Assembly: GCA_959606065.1 (NCBI GenBank)
Contig: CAUHHV010000004.1
Coordinates: forward strand, 1-64,000
Direction of reading: 5' to 3'
Source of the DNA: an uncultured Collinsella sp.
GTDB taxonomy: Bacteria; Actinomycetota; Coriobacteriia; Coriobacteriales; Coriobacteriaceae
Length of the DNA: 64,000 bases
The position numbers were made by a program, and so were the translations under genes. This document shows positions 19,294-28,088 of this stretch, piece after piece; position 1 is the stretch's first letter; each line of letters begins with the position of its first letter. Below the pieces are notes generated by a model that saw nothing but the letters and a program-made list of their open reading frames with translations, was not told the DNA's origin and searched no databases.

Positions 19294-19341
19294 CCCTTCA
19301 GAAACTGAAGGGCGGCCACGGGATTTCCCCCAGGGCCGCCC
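19294..19341 (-). terminator. Two overlapping, mutually exclusive hairpins after kdgT
   Basis: CCCTTCAG-AAA-CTGAAGGG (19294-19312) overlaps GGGCGGCC (19310-19317) pairing with GGCCGCCC (19334-19341). Sharing the GGG means both cannot be complete at once. They lie about 40-90 bp downstream of the kdgT stop on the minus strand. No clear T-tract. Confidence 0.5.
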
Positions 19342-19382
19342 TATGGCGTGGCTAGTTATTTAGCTTTGATTGCCGTTTGGCA

Positions 19383-20399
19383 TTAGGCGGCTGCGGAAGC
19401 CTTGTCGGTCGTTGCCTTGCTGTTGCTCTGCTGGCCCTCAAAATGCTTGTAGCACCAGCTGGTGACCAGCGGGGTCAATATAGCCGTCACGATTGCGCAG
19501 GCAGCAACCTGTGCCGTAGCCGTCGCGAGCACGGCGCCACCGTACGTGGCCCCGTTGACGCTTGCCATGGCAGCAGGCGTAGCCACATTGGCTCCGGCGC
19601 AGCTCGAAATGGCCGCACCTGCGACACCCGTGCCGCCCGTGAGCTTGTCGACCGCGATGACGGGAATTGCAAAGATCACCGAGCAGATCACGCCGAGCAG
19701 AATACCGGGAAGACCGCCATTAATGAGCTGGCCAAAGGTCATGGTCGAGCCCATGGCAAAGAAGACGAGCACGATGACGGCGGAAAGTGCCGGTGCCATC
19801 ATCTTCTTAAAGCTGGGGAAGACGTTGCCCAGAATAATGCCGACGACGATCGGCAGGATGGCACCCACGAGCGACCAGCCGATCGGAGCCTGGCCGGCAG
19901 CGCCGAGCACGATCATCGTGACCGGAGGGCCGACAACGAGCGTGGTGATTGCGACAGCGCCACGCTCGGCCTCATTGCCCATGGTGCCCATCAGACCAGC
20001 GTACATAGCGTTGTTGGCGCCGGTGCAAGCCGCCAGCATCACCATGGCAGAGATGCCAAACAGGTTGTCGTTGAACACATAAAGGATGAGCAGCGACACG
20101 GCAACGACCACGATTTGCTTGACGGCGATGATGATGGCACCGCGGGCAGCGGCGGCAGGAGCACTCTTAAACGAAATCGTCGTACCGACGATAAGCAAAA
20201 AAGCGCCCACGAGCGGGCCTGCACCCTGCTGGGTCATGCCAAGCGTAAAGCTGCCGAGCGTTTTGAACAGATCGGGGAATAGCGTGTTGAGCAGGCAGCC
20301 CAGCAGAAGCGGCACCAAAATATTGGCACCCGGGATGGAGGACATCTTAAAGAACGGCTCCTTTGCCGCCGGCGCCTCCACCACAGTCGATTCACTCAT
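19383..20399 (-). CDS. kdgT: 2-keto-3-deoxygluconate permease
   Basis: A 338-residue hydrophobic protein with about ten membrane segments, matching the KdgT family: IPGANILVPLLLGCLLNTLFP near the N-terminus and LTGGTGVAGAAISSCAGANVATP near residue 240. It would import 2-keto-3-deoxygluconate, a product of pectin and glucuronate breakdown, by proton symport. AAAGGAGATATAA precedes the ATG. It follows the SDR dehydrogenase by 108 bp on the same strand, which supports a joint hexuronate function. No KDG kinase or aldolase is in the window. Confidence 0.87.
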   Translation of the reverse strand: MSESTVVEAPAAKEPFFKMSSIPGANILVPLLLGCLLNTLFPDLFKTLGSFTLGMTQQGAGPLVGAFLLIVGTTISFKSAPAAAARGAIIIAVKQIVVVAVSLLILYVFNDNLFGISAMVMLAACTGANNAMYAGLMGTMGNEAERGAVAITTLVVGPPVTMIVLGAAGQAPIGWSLVGAILPIVVGIILGNVFPSFKKMMAPALSAVIVLVFFAMGSTMTFGQLINGGLPGILLGVICSVIFAIPVIAVDKLTGGTGVAGAAISSCAGANVATPAAMASVNGATYGGAVLATATAQVAACAIVTAILTPLVTSWCYKHFEGQQSNSKATTDKASAAA

Positions 20400-20507
20400 T
20401 TATATCTCCTTTTGATGCGTGTGGCACGCGGTCGCACGCTCCTGTGCCAGAAAGAAGGCGACGGTCCCGAGTCGCAGGAGCCGTCGCCGAATTAACGTCG
20501 CGGGGTA

Positions 20508-21257
20508 TTACCCGTCCAGAACGATGCCACCGTCGCAGTCACCGATCTCGCCGTTCACGAAGCTGGCGAGGTCGGAGGCAAAGAAGAGCACCATCTGCGC
20601 AGGCTCGCTGGCCTGGGCGGCACGGCCCAGAGGAATACCGTTGATGATGCGCTGAGAGTTCTCGTCAGAGAGAATCGAGGTCATATCGGTCAACGTGAGC
20701 GACGGGCACACAGCGTTGCAGCGGACGCCGAACCTACCGCCCTCCTTGGCGACTGCCTTGGTTAGACCGTTAACACCGGCCTTGGAGCTCGCGTAAGCCG
20801 CGGTGCCGAGCAGGCCGCCGCCGATCTTGCCAGCAACAGAGCTCACGTTGACGATAGTGCCGGCATGGGCAGCCTTAAAGTGCGGGTACACGGCGTTCAT
20901 CATGGTAAAGGTGCCGTTGAGGTTGATGTCGATGGTACGGCGCCACTCGGTGTCGTCGATCTCGTCGAACTTCTTGGTGCTGATGACGCCAGCGCAGTTG
21001 ATCAGGATATTGGTTTGCGGCAGGTCTGCGAAAATCTGTTCGACGGTCTCGCGCGCCTTGGGCGCATCAGCGACATCGAGCTGATAAAACTTGTTGCCCT
21101 CGCCAAGCTCGGCCACAGCGGCCTCGCCCTTAGCAGCGTTCCTTGCGATGAGCGCGACATGTCCGCCGCCCGCGACGATGCCCTTGGCGATCTCGAGGCC
21201 AATGCCCTGAGTGCCGCCCGTGACAATCGCGGTCTTGCCCGTGAAGTCAAATGCCAT
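20508..21257 (-). CDS. SDR family oxidoreductase, probably ketodeoxygluconate-related
   Basis: Classical short-chain dehydrogenase of 249 residues: cofactor motif TGGTQGIG (about residues 12-19), NCAG, the catalytic Ser in NVSSVAG, and YASSK with Tyr and Lys. The acidic residue following the second strand is not obvious, so NAD or NADP preference is open. Its pairing with kdgT suggests a KduD-like 2-dehydro-3-deoxygluconate 5-dehydrogenase, but other sugar or polyol substrates fit as well. The ATG at 21257 has GGGGGA before it; the ORF extends upstream without homology. Confidence 0.8.
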   Translation of the reverse strand: MAFDFTGKTAIVTGGTQGIGLEIAKGIVAGGGHVALIARNAAKGEAAVAELGEGNKFYQLDVADAPKARETVEQIFADLPQTNILINCAGVISTKKFDEIDDTEWRRTIDINLNGTFTMMNAVYPHFKAAHAGTIVNVSSVAGKIGGGLLGTAAYASSKAGVNGLTKAVAKEGGRFGVRCNAVCPSLTLTDMTSILSDENSQRIINGIPLGRAAQASEPAQMVLFFASDLASFVNGEIGDCDGGIVLDG

Positions 21258-21395
21258 GACTCCATCCCCCTTTATATAAGGTGTCTCCTCGCGGGAAGTT
21301 GGAGCATCGCACGTGGCGATTATATGAGTCCCAGTCGTCATGGTGGTGACAACCCCTCGCCTAACCGCGTGCATGATAGTTCTTTGAAACGCTGC

Positions 21396-21409
21396 AATTC
21401 TTGAATGAT
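21396..21409 (-). promoter_or_regulatory. 14-mer shared with the pfl promoter region
   Basis: AATTCTTGAATGAT occurs here, about 140 bp upstream of the SDR gene, and at 18973-18986 about 60 bp upstream of the PFL core, in the same orientation relative to both genes. Both copies follow CGCTGC. It may be a shared regulator site. Confidence 0.35.
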
Positions 21410-21453
21410 TTTAATTCTTTATGCGTTCTTTATATTGCCTAGCAACCAGGTAG

Positions 21454-21549
21454 TTTTTGGGACATGCCTAGAGATCTGCCCTTAACTTTGCTGGCACCGA
21501 CGGTGTACGGAGATCGCCTAAAGGCAGTTTTCTAGGCATGTCCCAAAAA
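21454..21549. repeat. Hairpin with 19-bp perfect arms between SDR and MarR genes
   Basis: 21454-21472 (TTTTTGGGACATGCCTAGA) is perfectly complementary to 21531-21549. It lies between divergent genes, so it is not a simple terminator. A relative of its arm is seen at 1228-1258. The remaining 21258-21621 interval holds the 14-mer at 21396 and nothing else I recognise. Confidence 0.6.
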
Positions 21550-21621
21550 TCTTCCGTATAGGGCGCGCGTGCAGGGGTATCATCTTTCACCGAAAATAGT
21601 TTCTAGTGTTAGGGGTTTTCG

Positions 21622-22071
21622 GTGGAAGATACCGATTTCCATGAGCTTGGGAGTCAGCTCCTTACCGAGTTTGGCGGCATTCACCAGCGCGTTTCGCGCT
21701 TTGTGGACAAAGCTCTCAGCGGCGAGATGGCTGTCATGCGCGCCCTTATGCTCGCTGGCGGTTCGCTCACGCCGAGCGAACTCGCTGATCGCGCCTGGGT
21801 CTCGAACGCCCGCATTGCCAATATCCTACGCGCTCTCGAAGCCAAGGGCTGGGTTGAGCGTGAGCACTCAAAGACCGACCGTCGTCGCGTACACGTCATA
21901 GTGACCGACAAGGGATTCCAGGATCTCGAAATCAAACGCCGGGAATTCGAGGACCGCACCGCGGCTTTCCTCGAACAGCTCGGCGAAACAGATACCCAAG
22001 AGATGGTGCGTCTTCTAAGGCGTGCCAACGAAATTATCGACCACAATCAAGAAAGGAGAGATGCCGAGTGA
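21622..22071 (+). CDS. MarR family regulator
   Basis: A 149-residue winged-helix repressor with the recognition segment LTPSELADRAWVSNARIANILRALEAKGWVERE (about residues 51-81, cited by its ends) and the wing DRRRVHVIVTDKG. The GTG start has AGGGG seven bases upstream. Its TGA overlaps the GTG of the downstream exporter gene (GTGA), so it is translationally coupled to the ABC transporter genes and most likely controls them in response to a transported drug or metabolite. Confidence 0.88.
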   Translation: MEDTDFHELGSQLLTEFGGIHQRVSRFVDKALSGEMAVMRALMLAGGSLTPSELADRAWVSNARIANILRALEAKGWVEREHSKTDRRRVHVIVTDKGFQDLEIKRREFEDRTAAFLEQLGETDTQEMVRLLRRANEIIDHNQERRDAE

Positions 22072-24437
22072 GGATTCTCAAGCTCTTTAAAAAGCATGTC
22101 CTGGCACTGCTCGCAGCTATCGTACTTATCGTAATCAGCTGCAACGCCGATCTGGCGCTGCCTACCTATATGAGCGACATCGTCGACGTGGGCGTGCAGC
22201 AAGGCGGCATCGCCTCGCCCGTGCCCGACACCATTCGCGCCGAATCGCTCGACGACCTCGAACTCTTTATGAGCGCCAAGGACGCCAAAGCTGTGGAGGC
22301 CGTGTTTAGTAAGGCGGACAATAACGGCATTCGAACGTACAAGGGCACCGAGGAGGAGCGCGGCGACGGCGACAAGATTGCCGACATCATGAGCCTGCCT
22401 GAGACCGTCGTGCTCGCCTTCAACCAGGGCATTGACGCCGACTCCATGGGCGACATGACCGGCGCATCCACCGAGGCAAGCGATGGCGGCGCCGCTCAGG
22501 CCATGCCCACCCCCGAGCAGATGGCAGCGATGACGCCCGAGCAGCTCGCCGAGATGCAGCAGAAGGCCGCAGCCGCGCAGAGCATGCAAAAGCAGATCGA
22601 CGCCGACGGCGGTAAGATCACCATGAAGAGCCTGCGCCTAGGCGTTGAAGGCGGTCTTATCGATCAGGGCAAGCTCGTCGAGGGCGCCAACCAAATGGCA
22701 GACAAAATGGGCTCCATGTCGGGCTCCATCGTCACCCAGCGCGCCGTGAGCTATGTGCAGGACGAGTACAAGGCACAGGGCATCGACCCCGCCGACGTGC
22801 AGAACGCCTACCTGGGCCGCATGGCGACCACGATGTTTGGTCTGTGTCTGGTGTCGCTCGTCGCCACCATCCTGACCGGCGCCGTGGCGTCGCGCACCGC
22901 CTGCTCCATCGCCCGCGACCTGCGCCGCGAGACCTTCAACAAGGTTATGCACTTCTCGCCGGCCGAGGTGGGCAAGTTTAGCCAGGCCTCGCTCATCACC
23001 CGCTGCACCAACGACATTCAGCAGATCCAGATGGCCGCAACCCTGTTTATCCGCATGTGCCTGATGGCTCCCGTCATGGGCATCGTCGCTGTCATGCGTG
23101 TCCTGGCCAACCACACCGGCCTGGAGTGGACCATCGCCGTGGCCATCATCGCGGTCTCGGCCGTCGTCGGCGTGCTCATGGGCCTCACCATGCCCAAGTT
23201 CAAAAAGATGCAAAGTTACGTGGACCGTGTGAACCTTACCGCCCGCGAGCTGCTCGACGGTCTTATGCCCATCCGCTCGTTCAACCGCGAGGAGCATGAG
23301 CTCGAGCGTTTTGACAAGGCGTCGCTCGACCTGATGACCACGCAGCTCTACACCAACCGAGCCATGAGCTTTATGATGCCGCTCATGATGCTCGTCATGA
23401 ACTGCATCACCGTGCTCATCGTCTGGTTTGGCGCCCAAGGCGTGTCCGACGGCGTGATGCAGGTCGGCAACATGATGGCGTTTATCTCCTACACCATGCA
23501 GATCGTTATGGCGTTTATGATCCTCACCATGGTTTCGGTCATTCTGCCCCGTGCCGAGGTCGCAGCCGAGCGCGTGGAAGAGGTCATCACCTGCCCCACG
23601 AGCATCAACGACCCCGCCTCGCCCAAACTGCCCACGGCCAGCGCGCCGCGCGGTGAGCTCACCTTCCGCGACGTGAGCTTCCAGTATCCCGATGCCCGCG
23701 CCGACGTCATCAGCGGCGTGAACTTCACCACGCATGCCGGTCAGATGCTCGGCATCATTGGCTCCACGGGCTCGGGCAAGTCCACGCTCGTACAGCTGAT
23801 TCCGCGCTTATACGACGTCACGGGCGGCAGCATTTCGCTCGACGGCATCGACGTGCGCGACATGACCCTTTCCGAGCTTCGCCGCCGCATTGGTTACATC
23901 CCGCAGCAGGGTCGCCTGTTCTCGGGCACCGTCGAGAGCAACCTCAAGTTTGCCGGCGACATGGTGAGCGATGATGACATGCACCGGGCGGCACGCATCG
24001 CCCAAGCCGAGGACTTTATCGCCGAGCGCGAGGGCGGCTACGACTCCCCCATCAGCCAGGGAGGCTCCAATGTCTCGGGTGGTCAGCGCCAGCGCTTGGC
24101 CATCGCCCGCGCATTGGCCAAAAAGCCCGAGGTTGTGGTGTTCGATGACTCGTTTAGTGCCCTCGACTACAAGACCGACGCGCGCCTGCGCGAGGAGCTG
24201 GCCAAAAACGTTACCGACGCCGCGCTCGTGGTCGTGGCCCAGCGCATCGCGACTATCATGCACGCCGACCAGATTATCGTGCTCGACGACGGTCACGTGG
24301 TGGGCACCGGTACGCACGAGGAGCTGCTGCACAGCTGCCCGGCGTACCTGGAGATCGCACAGTCACAGCTTTCCGCCGAAGAGCTGGGGCTTACCCAAGA
24401 AGAAATTGCAGCCGTCACGGAAGGAGGCGAGCGCTAA
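22068..24437 (+). CDS. ABC exporter half with degenerate ATP site and large external insert
   Basis: A 789-residue fusion of membrane and ATPase domains. After the first membrane helix an unusually long insert (about residues 50-250), rich in Met, Gln and Ala with PEQMAAM / PEQLAEM repeats, comes before the second helix, so it should face outside. The ATPase has GSTGSGKST and VSGGQRQR, but the Walker B glutamate is Asp694 (FDDSFSALD) and the switch histidine is Gln725 (VAQRIAT). Such replacements mark the non-hydrolytic site of heterodimeric exporters. The partner is encoded immediately downstream with a one-base overlap. Confidence 0.9.
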   Translation: MRILKLFKKHVLALLAAIVLIVISCNADLALPTYMSDIVDVGVQQGGIASPVPDTIRAESLDDLELFMSAKDAKAVEAVFSKADNNGIRTYKGTEEERGDGDKIADIMSLPETVVLAFNQGIDADSMGDMTGASTEASDGGAAQAMPTPEQMAAMTPEQLAEMQQKAAAAQSMQKQIDADGGKITMKSLRLGVEGGLIDQGKLVEGANQMADKMGSMSGSIVTQRAVSYVQDEYKAQGIDPADVQNAYLGRMATTMFGLCLVSLVATILTGAVASRTACSIARDLRRETFNKVMHFSPAEVGKFSQASLITRCTNDIQQIQMAATLFIRMCLMAPVMGIVAVMRVLANHTGLEWTIAVAIIAVSAVVGVLMGLTMPKFKKMQSYVDRVNLTARELLDGLMPIRSFNREEHELERFDKASLDLMTTQLYTNRAMSFMMPLMMLVMNCITVLIVWFGAQGVSDGVMQVGNMMAFISYTMQIVMAFMILTMVSVILPRAEVAAERVEEVITCPTSINDPASPKLPTASAPRGELTFRDVSFQYPDARADVISGVNFTTHAGQMLGIIGSTGSGKSTLVQLIPRLYDVTGGSISLDGIDVRDMTLSELRRRIGYIPQQGRLFSGTVESNLKFAGDMVSDDDMHRAARIAQAEDFIAEREGGYDSPISQGGSNVSGGQRQRLAIARALAKKPEVVVFDDSFSALDYKTDARLREELAKNVTDAALVVVAQRIATIMHADQIIVLDDGHVVGTGTHEELLHSCPAYLEIAQSQLSAEELGLTQEEIAAVTEGGER

Positions 24438-26293
24438 TGGCAGACGAGACCAAGACTCAGATTCCCAAGCCCACCCGCCAGCGTGGTCCCATGGGCCGCA
24501 TGGGCGGCATGCGTCGCGGCGAAAAGGCCAAGGACTTTAAGGGCACCATGAGGCAGCTGCTCGGCTATATCGGCCAGCACAAGATTGCCGTGCTTGCCGC
24601 CGTCGCCTTTGCCGTGTGCTCGGTCATCTTTAACATTGTGGGACCCAAGGTGCTCGGCCAGGTTACCACCAAACTGTTCGAAGGCCTGGTTGCCAAGGTC
24701 AACGGCACCGGCGACGTCGACTTTGCCTGGATCGCCAAGACGCTCGGCTTTTTGCTCTGCCTGTATCTGGCAAGCTCTGTTTGCAGCCTCATCCAGGGCT
24801 GGCTCATGACCGGCGTCACGCAAAAGATCTGCTATCGCATGCGCAAGGAGATTGCCGCCAAAATCGCCGTCGTGCCGATGAGTTACTTTAACGGCCACAG
24901 CAAGGGCGACGTACTCAGCCGCATCACCAACGACGTCGACACGCTGGGTCAGTCGCTCAACCAGAGCGTGACGCAGCTCATCACGTCGATAACGCAGATT
25001 ATCGGCGTGCTCGTCATGATGCTGTCGATCAGCCTGCCGCTCACCGGCGTCACCGTGCTCACGCTGCCGGCAGCCGCGATTATCCTGGCCGTGATGATTC
25101 ACTTCTCGCAGCCGTACTTCCGCGAGCAACAGCAGGTTCTGGGCGCGGTCAACGGCATTATCGAGGAGGACTTTGCCGGCCAGAACGTCATTCAGGTGTT
25201 CGACCGCGCCGAGGCCTCGATCGAGGAGTTCGACCGTCAAAACGACCGGCTCTTTATTAGTGGCTGGCGCTCGCAGTTCCTATCGGGCCTGATGATGCCG
25301 CTTATGAGCCTGGTGGGTAACATGGGCTACGTGGGCGTCGTCGTGGTGGGCGCGCAACTTGCGCTGACCGGCAATGCCACGCCCGGCGACATCCAGAGCT
25401 TTATCCAGTACGTGCGCAACTTTACGCAGCCGGTGCAGCAGCTGGGCAACGTGAGCAACACGATGCAGTCGATGGCCGCTGCCACCGAGCGCGTCTTTGA
25501 GTTCCTAGCCGCGCCCGAGGAGGAGCAGAAAGCCGACGCGCAGATTCCCGAGAAGCGCCCCGGCCACGTGGAGTTTGACCATGTCAAGTTTGGCTACACG
25601 CCCGACAAGACCATCATCCACGACTTTAGCTGCGAGGCGCAGCCCGGCCAGACCATCGCCATCGTCGGCCCCACCGGCGCCGGCAAGACCACGCTCATCA
25701 AGCTGCTGCAGCGCTTCTACGATGTGGACGGCGGTTCGCTGCGCGTCGAGGGCATCGACGTGCGCGATTGGGATCGCGCGGCGCTGCGCGGCGAGTTTGC
25801 TATGGTACTGCAGGATACCTGGCTGTTTAACGGCACGATCCGCGAGAACATCCGCTACGGACGCCCCGACGCGAGCGATGCCGAGGTCGAAGCCGCTGCA
25901 CGCGCCGCACGCTGCGACCACTTTATCCATACGCTCGCCGGCGGTTACGACTTTATGATCAACGAAGAGGGCACCAACCTCTCGCAGGGTCAGCGCCAGC
26001 TCGTGACCATCGCCCGCGCCATTCTGGCCGACCGTCCGGCGCTGATTTTGGACGAGGCGACCTCCAACGTTGACACTCGCACCGAGGAGCTTATTCAGCG
26101 TGCCATGGATGCGCTGATGCAGGGCCGTACCAGCTTTGTCATCGCGCACCGCCTGTCCACGATCCGCAACGCCGACGTGATCTTGGTAATTCGTGACGGC
26201 GACATCGTCGAGAAGGGCACGCACGACGAGCTGCTCGCCCAGGGCGGCTTCTACGCCGACCTGTACAACTCGCAGTTCGACGAGGCGGCGTAG
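24437..26293 (+). CDS. ABC exporter half with canonical ATP site
   Basis: A 618-residue partner of the preceding gene. Six membrane helices (about residues 40-330) are followed by an ATPase with Walker A GPTGAGKTT, Walker B ILDEATSNVD with the catalytic Glu and the switch motif IAHRLST. Its signature is LSQGQ, not LSGGQ; that signature pairs with the partner's degenerate site, consistent with an asymmetric heterodimer of the LmrCD/TM287-288 kind. The ATG overlaps the TAA of the previous gene. Substrate is unknown; multidrug export is the usual guess for MarR-linked pairs. Confidence 0.92.
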   Translation: MADETKTQIPKPTRQRGPMGRMGGMRRGEKAKDFKGTMRQLLGYIGQHKIAVLAAVAFAVCSVIFNIVGPKVLGQVTTKLFEGLVAKVNGTGDVDFAWIAKTLGFLLCLYLASSVCSLIQGWLMTGVTQKICYRMRKEIAAKIAVVPMSYFNGHSKGDVLSRITNDVDTLGQSLNQSVTQLITSITQIIGVLVMMLSISLPLTGVTVLTLPAAAIILAVMIHFSQPYFREQQQVLGAVNGIIEEDFAGQNVIQVFDRAEASIEEFDRQNDRLFISGWRSQFLSGLMMPLMSLVGNMGYVGVVVVGAQLALTGNATPGDIQSFIQYVRNFTQPVQQLGNVSNTMQSMAAATERVFEFLAAPEEEQKADAQIPEKRPGHVEFDHVKFGYTPDKTIIHDFSCEAQPGQTIAIVGPTGAGKTTLIKLLQRFYDVDGGSLRVEGIDVRDWDRAALRGEFAMVLQDTWLFNGTIRENIRYGRPDASDAEVEAAARAARCDHFIHTLAGGYDFMINEEGTNLSQGQRQLVTIARAILADRPALILDEATSNVDTRTEELIQRAMDALMQGRTSFVIAHRLSTIRNADVILVIRDGDIVEKGTHDELLAQGGFYADLYNSQFDEAA

Positions 26294-26325
26294 ATACGGC
26301 CGCAGAGAAATGATGACGCCCGAGA

Positions 26326-26358
26326 ACGGGGGCGCAGGACAACCTGCGCCCCCGTTTT
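26326..26358 (+). terminator. Terminator of the ABC exporter operon
   Basis: ACGGGGGCGCAGG (26326-26338) pairs with CCTGCGCCCCCGT (26343-26355) around ACAA and is followed by TTTT. A strong intrinsic terminator 33 bp after the stop. Confidence 0.85.
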
Positions 26359-26418
26359 GTGTCCTTCGAGCCTCGAAACGCCTTCCCCGAGACCTCATTG
26401 ACGGCGCTTTCCAGACCC

Positions 26419-26650
26419 CGTGGGCAAAAAAGGGCAAATATGAGTACTGTCACCTTTTTAGTAACAGCCAAAACCACCTCAAACGACCTCTTTGCGGCCC
26501 CTATACGCCTTTGAATTAATCAAAACGCCCGTTAGCAGGCTTCTGTCTGCCAACGTTAATGAACATATTTATCACTTTGTCTATTATCTCGCTAGACGGA
26601 TATGTTACTAGGTGAGCAACAGTACTCATATTTGGCATTTTTTGCCCACG
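26419..26650. repeat. 232-bp element bounded by 32-bp inverted repeats
   Basis: 26419-26450 matches the reverse complement of 26619-26650 at 30 of 32 positions; homology continues inward to AGTAACA / TGTTACT. The arm contains CAAATATGAGTACTGT. The interior codes for nothing recognisable. It looks like a MITE-like element or a large structured RNA, located between the ABC exporter terminator and aroF, and accounts for most of the 577-bp gap. Confidence 0.6.
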
Positions 26651-26735
26651 GAGTGTTTCCTGGGGAACCGGCAACAGCCTTAGGGTTCCGCGTGGCGCAG
26701 CTCCCTCCCGGCATCCGCCGACGTTTGCCCAGATA

Positions 26736-26774
26736 AAACCTGCCAAAATAAACCTGTCCCTTTTTGGCAGGTTT
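26736..26774 (+). repeat. GTCCC-loop hairpin upstream of aroF
   Basis: AAACCTGCCAAAA (26736-26748) pairs with TTTTGGCAGGTTT (26762-26774) around a loop containing CCTGTCCC. This is the only member of the GTCCC-loop family here that lies on a gene's 5' side, about 97 bp before the aroF start. Confidence 0.6.
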
Positions 26775-26870
26775 CGGGGTGACAAGGACTTGCACTTTAG
26801 CGTGCGACAGCGGATAATGCCGAGCATTCGACAATGTTCTCATTGCCATCAATTGATTGAGGAGGCCCCT

Positions 26871-27902
26871 ATGGCCATGGAATTCAAACGCAGGCTGCCG
26901 ATCCCCATGGAGATCCGCGAGGAGATGCCGCTTTCCGCCGAGCTTACTGCCAAAAAGCAGGCATTTGACGCCGAGGTCGCCAAAGTCTTTACCGGCGAGG
27001 ACGCGCGCAAGGTACTCATCATCGGCCCGTGCTCTGCCGACCGCGAGGATTCGGTGCTTGAGTACATGAACCGACTGGCCAAGGTCGCCGAAGAGGTCAA
27101 GGACAAGCTCATCATCATTCCGCGCGTCTACACCAATAAGCCGCGCACCAAGGGCACCGGCTACAAGGGTCTTCTGCACAACCCCAACCCCGAGGCTCCC
27201 GACGACCTGCTCGAGGGCGTCAAGGCCATCCGCCACATGCACCTGCGCGTCATCGAGGAGACCGGCTTCTTTACCGCCGATGAGATGCTCTACCCGTCCA
27301 ACTACCAATACCTCGTCGACCTGCTGAGCTATGTTGCCGTGGGCGCACGCTCGGTCGAGAACCAGGAGCATCGCCTGGTGTCGAGCGGCATTTCGGTACC
27401 CGTCGGCATGAAGAATCCCACTGCCGGCTCTACCACCGTTATGCTCAACTCCATTTACGCCGCGCAGGCGCACCAGAGCTTCATCTTCCGCAACTGGGAG
27501 GTCGAGTGCGACGGCAATCCGCTCGCGCACGCCGTTATGCGTGGCTACATCGGTCTCGACGGTCGCACCTACCCCAACTACCACTACGAGCACCTGGAGC
27601 GCCTGGCCGAACGCTATACCGAGCATGCCGGCTATGCCAATCCGGCAGCGGTCATCGACTGCAACCACGACAACTCGGGCAAGCGTCCGCTGGAGCAGTA
27701 TCGCATTTGCAAGGAGGTGCTCGACAGCTGCCGCCGCAACGAGTCCATCTCCAAGCTGGTCAAGGGCTTTATGATCGAGTCCTACCTGGAGGATGGCAAC
27801 CAGCCGGTCGACGGCGGTGTCTTTGGCAAGTCGATCACCGACCCGTGCCTGGGCTGGGAAAAGACCGACTACCTCATCCACGAGATCGCAGAGCGTATTT
27901 AG
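26871..27902 (+). CDS. aroF: 3-deoxy-7-phosphoheptulonate synthase (DAHP synthase)
   Basis: First step of the shikimate pathway, joining phosphoenolpyruvate and erythrose-4-phosphate. Type I class: IIGPCSAD near residue 44, the PRVYTNKPRTKGTGYKG phosphoenolpyruvate-binding segment (about residues 85-101), PVGMKNPTAG, DCNHDNSGK with a metal-binding His, and MIESYLEDGNQ. The 343-residue length is typical. The start at 26871 is set by GAGGAGGCCCCT before the ATG; the ORF opens 27 codons earlier without homology. It is a single-gene unit; which aromatic amino acid inhibits it cannot be read from the sequence. Confidence 0.94.
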   Translation: MAMEFKRRLPIPMEIREEMPLSAELTAKKQAFDAEVAKVFTGEDARKVLIIGPCSADREDSVLEYMNRLAKVAEEVKDKLIIIPRVYTNKPRTKGTGYKGLLHNPNPEAPDDLLEGVKAIRHMHLRVIEETGFFTADEMLYPSNYQYLVDLLSYVAVGARSVENQEHRLVSSGISVPVGMKNPTAGSTTVMLNSIYAAQAHQSFIFRNWEVECDGNPLAHAVMRGYIGLDGRTYPNYHYEHLERLAERYTEHAGYANPAAVIDCNHDNSGKRPLEQYRICKEVLDSCRRNESISKLVKGFMIESYLEDGNQPVDGGVFGKSITDPCLGWEKTDYLIHEIAERI

Positions 27903-27928
27903 TTACGCGGTTTGCCAAACCGCGTAAC
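27902..27928 (+). repeat. Perfect hairpin overlapping the aroF stop
   Basis: GTTACGCGGTTT (27902-27913) pairs with AAACCGCGTAAC (27917-27928) around GCC, beginning at the last base of the aroF stop codon. There is no T-tract. It directly precedes the structured element at 27929-28046. Confidence 0.6.
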
Positions 27929-28046
27929 GGCTCGACGCTGCAAACGCCCCTAAGCGGCAACCTGACGTTCAATCGTCGGTCGCGTACCGAAGTACGCTTC
28001 CCTCCTCTTTCACGTCACCTTGCTCGCCTAGAGGCGCTTTCGCTGA
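27929..28046. ncRNA. Structured 3'-end element, copy 1 (unidentified)
   Basis: Aligned in reverse with 44514-44637, this region shares GTCAGCGA, GAAAGAGGAG, GCGTACTTC-GTACGC, CGACG-TT-GA and GCAGCGTCG in the same order. The stem around the GAAAGAGGAG segment is TGACGT/ACGTCA here and TCGCCGC/GCGGCGA in the other copy, so pairing is kept while sequence changes. Both copies follow a gene end and a perfect hairpin. The transcribed strand is not certain. I cannot match it to a named family. Confidence 0.5.
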
Positions 28047-28088
28047 CTTATGCTCAACCTGCGATGATTTTACTTTTCGCTAGGCAGG

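Noticed and set aside
26592..27881. A 429-codon frame on the minus strand opposite aroF
   Set aside because: aroF on the plus strand has all DAHP synthase motifs; the other frame has none.
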